IMG/VR virus record: IMGVR_UViG_3300021964_000400 | Coordinates: 1 to 27,803 of that record | DNA from: a virus | DNA length: 27,803 nt | Strand: one strand, 5' to 3' | Part shown: piece after piece, positions 10,590 to 21,015 of the stretch | Numbering within the stretch: the stretch's first letter is position 1 | How the letters are laid out: each line of letters begins with the position of its first letter | Notes under the pieces: model-generated | Told to the model about the DNA's origin: nothing | The model's input: the letters and a program-made list of their open reading frames with translations, nothing else | Databases searched by the model: none | Position numbers and translations under genes: made by a program

Positions 10590-13500
10590 TTATTGGCGGC
10601 CAAGACTTGTTGCATAATCAATCATAGCTCTTGAATCTTGCTTTAACCAAAACAACTCAGTTAATGGAAGCATCAAGTAAAAGTCTTTAATCGCCTCGCC
10701 ATAGTCGCCATTTGCCATTTTCCCAGACGCATCAATAAAATCTTTAATATTAGATGCACCTGCGCCAAGAATAGTTGTTGCCGCTTCACCATAACCCTCA
10801 TTGCCATAGTAAGATAAACGCATCATATCATTGTCAGGATCATTAATTCCTAATTGAGTAGTGGCTCTAATCGAGTTAATAGCAACGTCTGCATAAATTG
10901 AGCCAATGCCGCTTCTTTCTACCGCAGCCGCAAACTTTTGGTCATAATCCATATCTTCCCAAGCCCAGTCAGGAGTACGAATTTTTGCCATCATATATCC
11001 ATATGCAAGCATAGAAGCAAAACCAGCATAACGCGCTTTGGTTTGACCTTGCGCTGTTGTTTGCAGGATATTTGTTACGGCGGACATGCTCCAGTTATAG
11101 AACATAAATGGCAAAGTCATGACGCTATTTTCCCAGACGACGTAGCCCGGAAAGTCTTCTGCTTCTTGGATGTTTGGCATAAGCTTACGGGCTTTGTCTA
11201 TTGGCAAATAAATCTTGCCATCAGCATAAGTAAATCGAGTATTAGGCGAAGAGCTAATAATTGTATTGTTTACGTTATTAGCAACAGCAGACTTAAACGA
11301 AGCTATAGTTTCAGCAGACATTCCAGCACTGGCCCAATTGTCAATGTTTGCTAATTTTAAACCATTATTAGTTTTTTCTATTGGCGCTGTAGCAGCAATT
11401 TCTTTTAGCTGTTTTATAGACAACCCATAACGAGACACATACTCTAAATCAAACTTAGACGCAGAGCCGTCAGCTACACGGCCAGCAATGTCTAAAAACT
11501 TGTGAACAGACAACGCACCACTGAACGATTTTAAGCCAACAGTCATCGGGCCAAGACCATTAAGAATAAAACCAAGATCTTTAATGCTATTCCAAGATCT
11601 AGACCCAACTTGCGTTCCAGTTTCTTCAAGAATTTGCTGCTGCACAGAACCAAGGGCTAATTCTAATCCTTCACCATATATTAATCTAAATTCTGTAATT
11701 TGTTTTTTCCAAGCGGCGCTATCCATTGCGCCAAAAGCACCCCTAAGAACATCTTTAAAGCCATTTTCCATAATTATTTTAGGAATATCGCCAAATGCTG
11801 TAGGGCCAGCACTCCCAAGATAGTTCAAAGATGTAAATTCTTTTAAACGTTGCACTAACTTATTTGTTAAGCTTGCTGGATTTGAAACTACTGTGCCAGT
11901 TACACGCTGATAAAGAATAGTTAGCTCTTTACGAAGTTTATTTGCATCTTTTAATGACATTCCATTGTCAACAAGATCGCCAACAAGTTCATCGCCAAGA
12001 TCTTTAAATGATCGATTTCCAAATTGTTTAGCAAAATCAATTTTAGAGCCAATGCGAATACTATAAGTACGCATTACATCTCGAACATCAGTGTTGATAA
12101 AATCCATAACCATTGAGTTTGGAATAGCAATTTGGCGACTAGGGTAATTAGTGCTGCGAGATGTCGTTGAAGTTGCTGGCTCATTGTCGCTAAGAATAGA
12201 TTTAATAATTGAATCTACATAGTTGCTTTGAGCTTGCAAATCGCCAGTTAAATCTTTTGGTTCATACAAACCAGATTTATTATTGTATTCTACGCCATAT
12301 GGATTGGCTCGAACCCAATCAGTTAATTTTCTGCGTAATTCTTTTGGACCTTTTTCATCAGCGGCTACTCGATCAGAGTTCCAAATGCGCGTGTAATATG
12401 GTTCATTTGGGCCAGAAGGACGAATGGGAGCAGACTTGATGTATTGCATACTATTTTCAAGTTCTCTTAAATCATCTTCAAGAGTTCTTAATTTATTTTC
12501 CCAGTAATCAATTCGATCAGTTTGATTTTTTGTACGAGATTCATCAAGCTTTGCTCGAGCCTCAAAGATTTGGCCTTCTTTAACTAAGATACGCCCTTCA
12601 ATAAAATTGCCTGAACCAATAACACCATGGGCTTCTGCTTCTGCTCGAGCTTTATTAAAGTGATTATTAATAATATCAGACGCTTCAATTTCTTTTGCTG
12701 TCATGTTTGGGTCTCGCGCAATTCGTTTGGCATTAACTGAATTAAGCCACTCGTCTAGCGTTTTGCCGCCGCTAAATCTTCGAGCAATGTTTGAGCCTAC
12801 AGTAGCATCTGTTTCTTCTTTCCAGATCTTCACCAAACGATTCTCCATTGAAGCAAGTTCAGCTTTACGAGCAGAACCTTGTACATGAACGCTTGGTGGA
12901 AGAGTTAATCCTAGTTTTTGACCAGCATAAAGCATTGAGCTATCACCAGCGAGAAGAAGTGATGTTTTCTTTAGGCGATTTAAGGCTTCTTTTAATTGCG
13001 GTGATGCATTTGCTGGGACTTTATATCGACCAATTGTTTTTGCTGGAGTTGGCATAATATCAACCCAATCAAAAAAGCTAGATGCAACGCTGTATGGGTC
13101 ATCAGCCATGGTCAATCCCTCATCTAGTCGACGAAGGTTTAGTTCATTAACAATGTTTTGGCGCTCACCAGCCGCTCTAGCGATATCAGCTTCAATGGCA
13201 GTAATTGCAGAAGGACTTAAATTAAGCTGTCCATTCTGAATACGGTCAATTGTTGCTTGCTTGCCATTAATTCTATTTGTCAAAACTATAGATTCAGACC
13301 GAAGTATTTTTTCATCTATCTGCCCTAATGGACGCTGCGCTTGAACCATGTCTTTCAGAATGGCTTCGTTCTCAACAAAGTGTTCCATTTCAAGAATAGT
13401 TTGTTGATGCTCTCCTAATCGTCGATGCGCATTATCAAGGTGGTTTTGAACACCTTTTTTAGCTCCATAACCAGCAGAGCCAATAAACCCACCTAAAATC

Positions 13501-13991
13501 ATTCCTGTAGCAGTATTAAATACGCCCTCAGAAGCGCTGTAATTAGGCATAGTCTGTGATCTGGCAACTTCTATACCGCCGACTACTGTGCCAACTTCTA
13601 CTGCGCCCCTAGAAGCACTGCCAAGCAATGTAGTTGCCTTTGCCCCACGGAAAAACGGAACAGCACCCAACGGATCTAAAACTCCAGTGCCAAGAACCTG
13701 TAAGTTAGACGAGTTAGCATACGTTTTTGCATCAGCTAGCTCTTTTAAATACAGATCTTTCTTTGTTTCAAATTCTTTTATTGTTGGAACCATATAAAGT
13801 TCAGTAGCAATCGGCGCAAAGATAGGATCTAAGCTACGGTCAAATTGCTGACGGTTAGCTCCATCATTATATTTAAACATAGCTACAAGAGGGTCTTTCC
13901 AGTAAGAAATTGTTCGATACATTGCCTCTGTTGTTGAAGCTGGTCGTTGAACATTTCCACCTGTAATGGGCGCAAAGTTATATTCAGCCAT
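10590..13991 (-). CDS. large internal virion / ejection protein (T7 gp16 position), 1133 aa
   Basis: The gene lies in the slot of T7 gene 16, directly before the tail fibre, and the size is similar (gp16 has 1318 residues). The N-terminus has a Gly/Ala-rich hydrophobic stretch around residues 100-180 (GGFIGSAGYGAKKG). The middle is a long charged helical region (for example REL/EDDLRELENS and KNQTDRIDYWENKLRTLEDD), and the C-terminus has hydrophobic parts (LPFMFYNWSMSAV, ASMLAYGYMMAK). Such proteins form the inner core and cross the cell envelope during DNA ejection. I see no transglycosylase motif of the kind at the gp16 N-terminus. The assignment is by order and composition. Confidence 0.65.
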   Translation of the reverse strand: MAEYNFAPITGGNVQRPASTTEAMYRTISYWKDPLVAMFKYNDGANRQQFDRSLDPIFAPIATELYMVPTIKEFETKKDLYLKELADAKTYANSSNLQVLGTGVLDPLGAVPFFRGAKATTLLGSASRGAVEVGTVVGGIEVARSQTMPNYSASEGVFNTATGMILGGFIGSAGYGAKKGVQNHLDNAHRRLGEHQQTILEMEHFVENEAILKDMVQAQRPLGQIDEKILRSESIVLTNRINGKQATIDRIQNGQLNLSPSAITAIEADIARAAGERQNIVNELNLRRLDEGLTMADDPYSVASSFFDWVDIMPTPAKTIGRYKVPANASPQLKEALNRLKKTSLLLAGDSSMLYAGQKLGLTLPPSVHVQGSARKAELASMENRLVKIWKEETDATVGSNIARRFSGGKTLDEWLNSVNAKRIARDPNMTAKEIEASDIINNHFNKARAEAEAHGVIGSGNFIEGRILVKEGQIFEARAKLDESRTKNQTDRIDYWENKLRTLEDDLRELENSMQYIKSAPIRPSGPNEPYYTRIWNSDRVAADEKGPKELRRKLTDWVRANPYGVEYNNKSGLYEPKDLTGDLQAQSNYVDSIIKSILSDNEPATSTTSRSTNYPSRQIAIPNSMVMDFINTDVRDVMRTYSIRIGSKIDFAKQFGNRSFKDLGDELVGDLVDNGMSLKDANKLRKELTILYQRVTGTVVSNPASLTNKLVQRLKEFTSLNYLGSAGPTAFGDIPKIIMENGFKDVLRGAFGAMDSAAWKKQITEFRLIYGEGLELALGSVQQQILEETGTQVGSRSWNSIKDLGFILNGLGPMTVGLKSFSGALSVHKFLDIAGRVADGSASKFDLEYVSRYGLSIKQLKEIAATAPIEKTNNGLKLANIDNWASAGMSAETIASFKSAVANNVNNTIISSSPNTRFTYADGKIYLPIDKARKLMPNIQEAEDFPGYVVWENSVMTLPFMFYNWSMSAVTNILQTTAQGQTKARYAGFASMLAYGYMMAKIRTPDWAWEDMDYDQKFAAAVERSGIGSIYADVAINSIRATTQLGINDPDNDMMRLSYYGNEGYGEAATTILGAGASNIKDFIDASGKMANGDYGEAIKDFYLMLPLTELFWLKQDSRAMIDYATSLGRQ

Positions 13992-16900
13992 TTATTTTCC
14001 CCTTACAGATTCTAAGACCTCTTGAAGACGCTCTAGCAATGCATCACGTCCTTTTGTTTTTGGCGCTCGTTTAGTTGCATTAATTACTTTGGTTATTTCT
14101 GTTTGCATTTTTAGAGGGTCATCAATAGATCCAAAGTTTTTAATAATCTCAGCCGCATTAGACTTAGGACCAACAATATTAGATACCGACTTAATTAACG
14201 CAGAGTCAGGTTTAATAATTGGACCTGTAGGTGTCGTTGCATAGCTAGGTCCAGTCGGGGCTGGCTGATTTATGACATCTAATTGTTGAGGAGTTAGTTG
14301 TTGTTTGATTGCCGATTCAGTGATTTTTCCTGTTGTCGGAATACTATATTGGCTTTGATCACCAGTCGGCGCTTTAGGCGCAACCATAGATACTTCTGGG
14401 CCAGTTGTTGTCGCAATTTGGCTTGGTGTATCTGGCAAAGTCCCCATCGCTTTTGCAATTTGAGCTGTTTTTAAATTAAACTGAGAACCAGCAATTGGAA
14501 AAACAGATCCAAATTCATCAATCGTATAAAGCTGAAACTGTGGAAACGCAATTGAGCTATTAAGCGTTGGCCCATAGAGCACTCGCTTTTGCACTCGGGC
14601 TTGAGCAATAGCTTCACTTGCATTGCCAACAACATCTTTTACAATTTGGAATGGCATCATTGATGTCTCGACGCGATAGTCTTCAATGCTTACAGAGCTA
14701 CCAATATCAAATCGTAAGTTTTCACCAGCATCAATTCGTTCTTGGACTATTGCTGCAACGCCTTTTTCAAAGTCACCAATATCTTTTACAAACATAGAAG
14801 CGTCAAATGGAACGTATGAGCCTCCAGTAACTTGACTGTATGCATTAGCATTTTCTGCAAAACGAGAGTCTAAAGCATTTTGTAAAACGTCTTGAGTGTT
14901 TTCTCCGTAAACAGTCGACAAAGCTTTAACAATTGGAATCATATCATCCATTAAGATGCTAGGAATATCCATATTTAAAATCATTTGTTGTGGAGTAAAC
15001 GTTGTACCAGTTTGTTTTTGAAAACGTTCATCGGTCATAGGGACACGCATTTCTTCAACAATAGTTTGAAGATAAGCGCCTTCTCTTCCAGCGGGAATTA
15101 ACGGTAAAGCAAGATTTAACGCTTCAAGTTTTGCCGCATTATCTTTGCCAAGTTGAGCATAAATCCCTGGTCGAACAACCACACTGCCATTTGATGTTTC
15201 TTGATACACAAAGTTTCTAACATTACGCATAAACTCTGGCATACTTTCTGGCGGCATTGTGCCGTTAAGAAAAGAAAGAGCCGCAGTTTTAAATGCAAAT
15301 GGCATTACATTTGGCTGACTGTTTATTAAGTTTAGAAGCTTTGCATCTTCTTGAGTTAATTGATCTACAGGTTTGGTAAATAAACTTGGGCTAATGTCTT
15401 CATAACCCACAGTTTGAGCCATTACTTTACCAGCATCTATTTGGACTTTTTCATCAGATGGATTTGAGACTGCACGACCATTAAGAACATTTTGTTGGAA
15501 TCCAGCAAGCGCCATAGCTTCTCGAACTTGCTTGTTAGCCTTGCCAGTTGCTTCAGCTAAAGAGCTAATTGTTTCAGCTACATTTATATTGTCGGCTACA
15601 AACTGATACCCATATTCTTTATTTTTTAATTTTTCATTAATAATCGATTCAATATATTCAGCATTTTCTTTTAAAATACCTTCGGGCCGACTTTCAGGAT
15701 TAGCGCCTTCCCTAGCATATTGCGCCATTAAATTCATCTGAGCAACAGATCCTTCGCGCTCCCCAAAAGTAGAAAGTTGCGCATTAATCTTATGCTGAAT
15801 AAATTTATTAAATACTTTTTGACCAGCTTCTTGCGCTTTATCTCTGCCTTGGTTGTTTTCTTCAAATGTTTTAACAAGAGAATTAATTAAAACATCAACA
15901 GAAGATGAACTATCAGTCATATTTAAAGTGCTTTGCAGAGAGGTGTTTGAGACTCTTTCTGCTGCTTTTTCTTCTTCCCGACGGTACTCAGATTGGAGCG
16001 AATCAAGGTCTGTAAGATATTCATCACGAATTAATTCTAATCCGCTATGCTCTTTTATAAAACGATCAAGAGCATCTTTTTTTCCAGACATAGTTATATC
16101 TGGATCATTTATCATATTTTTTGCAACCAAAGCATTATTTTTTAATGCTGTTGATTGAATTGCTTTCGTGCCATCAGTAATGACTTTTTCGCCACTTGCA
16201 TGTGCAGTAGCAATTTCAGCTAATCCACCTTTATTTTTATCAGTTAATAAAGGAAGCAACTGATTAAATACTGCTGGATTTAATAATCCAGCAATAGTAC
16301 CCATATCTTTTTCTTTAAGAGCAGCAGCTAAAATATTAGCTTGATCTTCATTTAAGTTATTTACACCTCGACGGATCAAACCTTTAGCATAATCAGCTTT
16401 AGCATCTTCAATCTGGTTTGAAATTGTATTGTACTTGTCGCCAATATCCCTTGGGTCATAGTTTGCGAGAGTGTTATTTAACCGATCAATAACTCGCTTA
16501 CCTTGCAGTAAACCAATATGCTCACCAACTCCTGCATAGTAACCGCTATTTAAGTCATTTGTTAAAGATGCATTTGCTAATTGAGCATTGTCTACCTGAG
16601 CTTTAACACGCGCTTCTTCTTTGGTTCGATCTTCTTCTAAAAACATTTGCTGAAGATTAGCCAAAGTTTGTTTAAACGCAGCATCTTCTGACTGGACAAT
16701 ATTTCCAGCAACTTTTGCATTGTTAAATGTTGTGGTGTTATCTTTTGCTATTTGAAAATAATCAATAACACCTTCTGCACCAGCAACATTACGGATGGCA
16801 TTAACTTCATCAATTACACTTGGAGGTAAGCCGCGAAGAACAGCATCATTGCCACCTTGCGTAAAATACAATTGAATCTTTTCGGCATGAATCGAAACTT

Positions 16901-17666
16901 TTGGGTCATTCATTATTTTTAGAATACGCCCATTTGCAAACTGAGTAGCAGCTTTTTTCTTTAACTTGTTAAACTCGCCTTTTTCTGCAACCTCAATGCC
17001 TTGATAGTCGTCATAAGCAGCGCCAGTTTTTGTTTGTTCTGCAAAAAATTTAGATAACTCAATACCAGCAGCCCCAGCTTCATAAGCAGACTCAAGAAAA
17101 TTCTTTTCATGTTCTGCTTTAGCAGCCCGAGCTTGCTCTTGCATACGAGCAATTTGCGCGACCTTCAATCGAGAAAGGCCATCTTCCATTGCATGTGCGC
17201 CGTTATCAACAATAATCCCTTTATAATAACCAGTCGCGTTCTTTCCAGTTTCAGAAAGATATTCTTTAAAAGCTGTTTCAAAAAGCTTTGGCGCATTTGG
17301 GGATTCCGAAACACGCTGCATTAATTCAGCTTTTTTTGCCTGAATGTCGTCACTTACTGCGGTTTCAAATCGACGAAGAACAATGTTTTCAAAAGAACTT
17401 TTTGCAAAACGACCCATGCCCTCTGTCAAATTCATTGCATCTGACAAGCCCGTTTCTTTATCAATCGATGTAATTTGGTTTAAACCAATATTAGAAGCAG
17501 CTCTTTCACCAGCAATTTTTGCTTCACTTACTGCAATCTGATAGTTACGCTGACGCAGCTGACCAGCATAATCCATAATTACATCTGCAACTTGAGTGCT
17601 AGATTGCTTTAATCGATTCACTCCAATTGCTTGGATTCCATACTGGCGTTTTTGACGATCTACCAT
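13992..17666 (-). CDS. large internal virion protein (T7 gp15 position), 1224 aa
   Basis: The stop abuts the start of the next gene without a gap. The protein is helical and charged, with long Ala/Glu/Lys stretches (ARAAKAEHEKNFLESAYEAG), and begins with a basic N-terminus (MVDRQKRQYGIQAIGVNRLK). It sits where T7 gene 15 does, between the gp14-like and gp16-like genes, but is much longer than T7 gp15 (747 residues). The C-terminal 150 residues are Pro/Thr/Gln-rich (TTTGPEVSMVAPKAPTGDQS) and look flexible. It should belong to the ejectosome in the capsid. No enzyme motif was seen. Confidence 0.65.
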   Translation of the reverse strand: MVDRQKRQYGIQAIGVNRLKQSSTQVADVIMDYAGQLRQRNYQIAVSEAKIAGERAASNIGLNQITSIDKETGLSDAMNLTEGMGRFAKSSFENIVLRRFETAVSDDIQAKKAELMQRVSESPNAPKLFETAFKEYLSETGKNATGYYKGIIVDNGAHAMEDGLSRLKVAQIARMQEQARAAKAEHEKNFLESAYEAGAAGIELSKFFAEQTKTGAAYDDYQGIEVAEKGEFNKLKKKAATQFANGRILKIMNDPKVSIHAEKIQLYFTQGGNDAVLRGLPPSVIDEVNAIRNVAGAEGVIDYFQIAKDNTTTFNNAKVAGNIVQSEDAAFKQTLANLQQMFLEEDRTKEEARVKAQVDNAQLANASLTNDLNSGYYAGVGEHIGLLQGKRVIDRLNNTLANYDPRDIGDKYNTISNQIEDAKADYAKGLIRRGVNNLNEDQANILAAALKEKDMGTIAGLLNPAVFNQLLPLLTDKNKGGLAEIATAHASGEKVITDGTKAIQSTALKNNALVAKNMINDPDITMSGKKDALDRFIKEHSGLELIRDEYLTDLDSLQSEYRREEEKAAERVSNTSLQSTLNMTDSSSSVDVLINSLVKTFEENNQGRDKAQEAGQKVFNKFIQHKINAQLSTFGEREGSVAQMNLMAQYAREGANPESRPEGILKENAEYIESIINEKLKNKEYGYQFVADNINVAETISSLAEATGKANKQVREAMALAGFQQNVLNGRAVSNPSDEKVQIDAGKVMAQTVGYEDISPSLFTKPVDQLTQEDAKLLNLINSQPNVMPFAFKTAALSFLNGTMPPESMPEFMRNVRNFVYQETSNGSVVVRPGIYAQLGKDNAAKLEALNLALPLIPAGREGAYLQTIVEEMRVPMTDERFQKQTGTTFTPQQMILNMDIPSILMDDMIPIVKALSTVYGENTQDVLQNALDSRFAENANAYSQVTGGSYVPFDASMFVKDIGDFEKGVAAIVQERIDAGENLRFDIGSSVSIEDYRVETSMMPFQIVKDVVGNASEAIAQARVQKRVLYGPTLNSSIAFPQFQLYTIDEFGSVFPIAGSQFNLKTAQIAKAMGTLPDTPSQIATTTGPEVSMVAPKAPTGDQSQYSIPTTGKITESAIKQQLTPQQLDVINQPAPTGPSYATTPTGPIIKPDSALIKSVSNIVGPKSNAAEIIKNFGSIDDPLKMQTEITKVINATKRAPKTKGRDALLERLQEVLESVRGK

Positions 17667-17675
17667 AACTTACCT

Positions 17676-18203
17676 CTATGTTGGCCGATAACGTGGCCGT
17701 GGCGATTTCAGCAAAGTAGATGATGAACCAGATTGCTTTGCTGATGCAATTGATTCTGCGCTACCTTTTTTTGAATCTAATATGTCTTGAGTGGTTTGAA
17801 GGCCAATCATAGCAGCCTTTAAATAACCAGCCTTTAATGCTTGTTCCCCCATACGCTTTTCAGCAGCCGCTTCACTTTTTAATTTTAAATCATTTAAGCG
17901 AGACATGACTTCAATGTCTGAAATATCATCTCCAGTGACTTCTAATTCGGCTTCTTTAAGAGCTCTAGTTGAAGCACTACCGCTTGATATATTGGCAACC
18001 CCTTGGAAAAAAGTATCAGCAATAGCTATTGCTTCTTTAAAATCATTAAATCGAAGTGTGCTTTGGCTTAACGCTTGCGCCCTAGAGGTTACAGCTTCCG
18101 TTTTAATGTTAAAAGAATTTAAGTCTCTCGTTTCTTTTTCATCTTTAGCAGCGCCAATAGCAGCCCCCATTTGGGCTAAACCTAATATAGCTTGTATTAT
18201 CAT
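17676..18203 (-). CDS. internal virion protein (T7 gp14-like), 175 aa
   Basis: The length (T7 gp14 has 196 residues), the Gly/Ala-rich N-terminus (AILGLAQMGAAIGAAK) and the long Ala-rich helices (MGEQALKAGYLKAAMIGLQT) match gp14, which forms the outer-membrane pore of the T7 ejectosome. The order gp14-, gp15-, gp16-like is kept. Its start overlaps the tail tubular protein B stop by four bases. The C-terminus is basic and Ser/Pro-rich (LLKSPRPRYRPT). Confidence 0.7.
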   Translation of the reverse strand: MIIQAILGLAQMGAAIGAAKDEKETRDLNSFNIKTEAVTSRAQALSQSTLRFNDFKEAIAIADTFFQGVANISSGSASTRALKEAELEVTGDDISDIEVMSRLNDLKLKSEAAAEKRMGEQALKAGYLKAAMIGLQTTQDILDSKKGSAESIASAKQSGSSSTLLKSPRPRYRPT

Positions 18204-20398
18204 ACTACTAACTCCGCAATTATACCATTTACTTGCAAAGACAAAGGATCGTCTTGCTCAATGGTTATCTGTGGATCACGGCCATATCCCATAACCCTAA
18301 ATTCTTTTTTACCAGTAAATCCCGTATCTGTAACCAATGGTCTATTATTTACTTTTGCTGATCGAGTATCTTTTAAGTCTACAATAACATTTGCTAAACC
18401 ACGAATTTTACCAGTTGCAGGACCATTTGTAATTGTTGCGTCTATCGGGTTTGTTACTAATTTTGCTGTAAACTTTTTTCCAACCCAAGCATAAGTAAAA
18501 CCATACCCATCAAAATCAGAAAGATCGACTTGATTGCTTGCATTTACGGTAAAAGTTAATAATGACGCAGTATCAGTGCCATCCGTTACAATGACTTCTA
18601 CTTCGTCGCCATCAGAGTATAAGTCGCTAACATCAACCATATTTGAGACAACAGGCTTATATATATAGAAATCAAGTCCAGTGTCGCCATCAAACTCACA
18701 GAGTTGAAGGTTCCCATACTCGTCATAAACATTCGCAAAGATGCGGTCTTTAACCGCAACAACAGAACAAAAATTACCAGACGTTTTTACACTTGTCCAA
18801 GCCGCTCTACGCTCTACCCTATTTGATGTAAACAGTGCAGCGTCACCACTTCCAAAAGTTAAGACAGCATATGAATCTGGCAATCCAAAAGCGCTGTGTG
18901 CAACAGCCATACACTTTGGGGCGTTAATTAAATGCGATGCAAGCAAAGAAACGGAGTTAGCCGTATAAGCTTGCTCAGAATCAGTGAACAAATATTCACG
19001 AATAGTTTTGCCATTTATCGAAGTAAAAATTGTTGCACCATCTAAAGAAACAGGCTGAACAAATTCACATCCATATGGCGTTTGCTTTCTGATTTGTATA
19101 TTTGTTGGAGTGATCGCTTGGTTTTGAAATGTCGGAACATAAAGCTCTCCAGACGCAGTGAAAATTTGCAAATCACGGTTAGAAACTAAATACCTAATTT
19201 CATTCACATCGCCAGTCGCGGCCGTAACCCCAATAGACTCGTTATCTTTGGCCTCCCCGACATCAAAGTTAAAATAACTACCAATTTGACTCATCCAGAT
19301 AGAATCAGGCTCATCAAGCGTTCCAGCAAAAACTAAACGGTTTTGATGGAAAACAACAGCAGCGGGGTATCCTCGAACAGCAGACCAAGACTGTTCGTCC
19401 CAATCTACTGTTGGCGCATGGGTCGTAACATAAACAATGCCACCACCATCTTCAGAACTAGAAGCCGACCCTCCAGCTGTATATGTGTATGTGTTTTCGT
19501 CAACGATGCTAGTAACTGTAAATGTCCCATTAATATTACCCGTATTAATACCACCTACAGAAGAAGCCCCAGAAATTACAATTGTTTCTCCACCTGCATA
19601 TCCATGCCCCAATTGAGTTACTTCAACTGTTGCGCTACCCTCTCTCGTGCGAAGAGGGTTTATATTAACAAGCCTAAGCTTTAATTCATCAACAATAGTA
19701 CCAGAGACAACAGTGCTAGATGTATAACCTGTAATTAATATTTCGGCCTTGCCATACCTAATCATTGACCCGACATGATCAGGAGTCCAATAGCTAGAGC
19801 TAGTTGTTAAAGTCACGGAACCAGTCGTCCCAGATGGATCTAATGTTACGCCTTGAGCCTGAAATCTAGTATATGGCTGATAAATTCTTGTTCCGTCTAA
19901 ACGTTCGTCAAAGCTAAATACACTAACCTCAAAACTTGTTAGGCTTGTTCGTGTTAGCATTCTAGGCGCAAAAAGCGGGTGACAAATAAACATAACATCG
20001 CCATATTGCGCTGATGTATATTGCTGAATGTAATCTTCATCAAATGGAAGTGGGTTGCCATCTGTGTCTACGGTCAGTGTGCTGACTAAAGTTACAGCCC
20101 CACTTGGTTCAAGTTGAAAACAACGAATCTTTCCCTCTTCAATAGAGATAATGTATTCTTCATTGTTATCAAAAACAAACTTGAATAAATGAGATTGAGC
20201 TTGACCAATAGATGAAAGACCATAGCTATAAAGATGCTTTAGCCCTGGTCTTTTTTGAACAGAACCCTCGGCCATAACCACCATGTTTTGAATCGTTTGA
20301 GCCGACTGAGCATAAATAACTGCATCAGTGCGCATCAACATCGATTGACTTATTTCGCCATACTGAAAGCTGTTAATTGGTACTCTAACTTTCTGCAT
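18200..20398 (-). CDS. tail tubular protein B (T7 gp12-like nozzle), 732 aa
   Basis: The protein begins VPINSFQYGEISQSMLMRTD and continues with a motif typical of gp12-like nozzle proteins, NMVVMAEGSVQKRPGLKHLY, found near residues 38-57. It also contains YPAAVVFHQNRLVFAGT and DSIWMSQIGSYFNFD, both recurrent in this family. The size is close to T7 gp12 (794 residues). It builds the tail nozzle below the gp11-like adaptor, whose gene precedes it with a one-base overlap. Confidence 0.9.
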   Translation of the reverse strand: MQKVRVPINSFQYGEISQSMLMRTDAVIYAQSAQTIQNMVVMAEGSVQKRPGLKHLYSYGLSSIGQAQSHLFKFVFDNNEEYIISIEEGKIRCFQLEPSGAVTLVSTLTVDTDGNPLPFDEDYIQQYTSAQYGDVMFICHPLFAPRMLTRTSLTSFEVSVFSFDERLDGTRIYQPYTRFQAQGVTLDPSGTTGSVTLTTSSSYWTPDHVGSMIRYGKAEILITGYTSSTVVSGTIVDELKLRLVNINPLRTREGSATVEVTQLGHGYAGGETIVISGASSVGGINTGNINGTFTVTSIVDENTYTYTAGGSASSSEDGGGIVYVTTHAPTVDWDEQSWSAVRGYPAAVVFHQNRLVFAGTLDEPDSIWMSQIGSYFNFDVGEAKDNESIGVTAATGDVNEIRYLVSNRDLQIFTASGELYVPTFQNQAITPTNIQIRKQTPYGCEFVQPVSLDGATIFTSINGKTIREYLFTDSEQAYTANSVSLLASHLINAPKCMAVAHSAFGLPDSYAVLTFGSGDAALFTSNRVERRAAWTSVKTSGNFCSVVAVKDRIFANVYDEYGNLQLCEFDGDTGLDFYIYKPVVSNMVDVSDLYSDGDEVEVIVTDGTDTASLLTFTVNASNQVDLSDFDGYGFTYAWVGKKFTAKLVTNPIDATITNGPATGKIRGLANVIVDLKDTRSAKVNNRPLVTDTGFTGKKEFRVMGYGRDPQITIEQDDPLSLQVNGIIAELVV

Positions 20399-20982
20399 TA
20401 GCTGCGCCTTTCAGCAATAAACCTCGATGTATTCAATTTACGGGTTGTTTGTTGTTGTGAGTGCAAGCGACGAGCTTGACGCATCTGCAAGTCAGCTTTT
20501 TGCTCCATTAAGCTTGCAAGCTGAGAGTCTCTAGCCACAGATACAGAAAGCACAGCAGCCATCATGTATTCAACCGCAGTTACAAAATAAGGAGGCCATG
20601 TAGACTCATCTGCACGAAAAACATAATCAGCAATCAATTCGCTTGTTTCTGATTCATTGCAGTAAACCTTAGAGCCATAAACATCATACTTAATCGGCAC
20701 CTCATTTATGGTAACTGCCGACAGCATGATTAATTCAGATGGTAATTGATAAGCCGCAGTCCAGCGACCAGTCGGTTCCTCAGCCAAACGATTCAAAACA
20801 GATTGATCTGTAGCAAAACGCCAACGAGAATTTGTTAAAGCAGAACGCGCCATGTCTTCATACATAGCGTCACAAACAGAAGCCTCTGCCGTTCCATCAC
20901 TAAATGATTGAATCGCGTCACCACCAATCAAGAGCGATGCGCGAGAACATATTTTAATCGGGGTGTTAGCTACTGTTGGCAT
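20398..20982 (-). CDS. tail tubular protein A (T7 gp11-like adaptor), 194 aa
   Basis: The family pattern is clear: ICSRASLLIGGDAIQSFSDG near the N-terminus, then DMARSALTNSRWRFATDQ, then AYQLPSELIMLSAV and a C-terminal helix with YMMAAVLSVSVARDS. The length matches T7 gp11 (196 residues). The protein forms the dodecameric adaptor between portal and nozzle. It is followed by the nozzle gene and preceded by a strong hairpin after the capsid gene. Confidence 0.9.
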   Translation of the reverse strand: MPTVANTPIKICSRASLLIGGDAIQSFSDGTAEASVCDAMYEDMARSALTNSRWRFATDQSVLNRLAEEPTGRWTAAYQLPSELIMLSAVTINEVPIKYDVYGSKVYCNESETSELIADYVFRADESTWPPYFVTAVEYMMAAVLSVSVARDSQLASLMEQKADLQMRQARRLHSQQQTTRKLNTSRFIAERRS

Positions 20983-20989
20983 GGCAAGT

Positions 20990-21007
20990 CGGGGGCCGAA
21001 GCCCCCG
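20990..21007 (-). terminator. GC-rich UUCG hairpin between capsid and adaptor genes
   Basis: On the minus strand CGGGGGC, a TTCG tetraloop and GCCCCCG form a 7-bp stem just after the capsid stop. No T-run follows (ACTTGCC), so it is not a full intrinsic terminator. It may protect the 3' end of the capsid message or reduce reading into the tail genes. Confidence 0.5.
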
Positions 21008-21015
21008 CCCTATTC

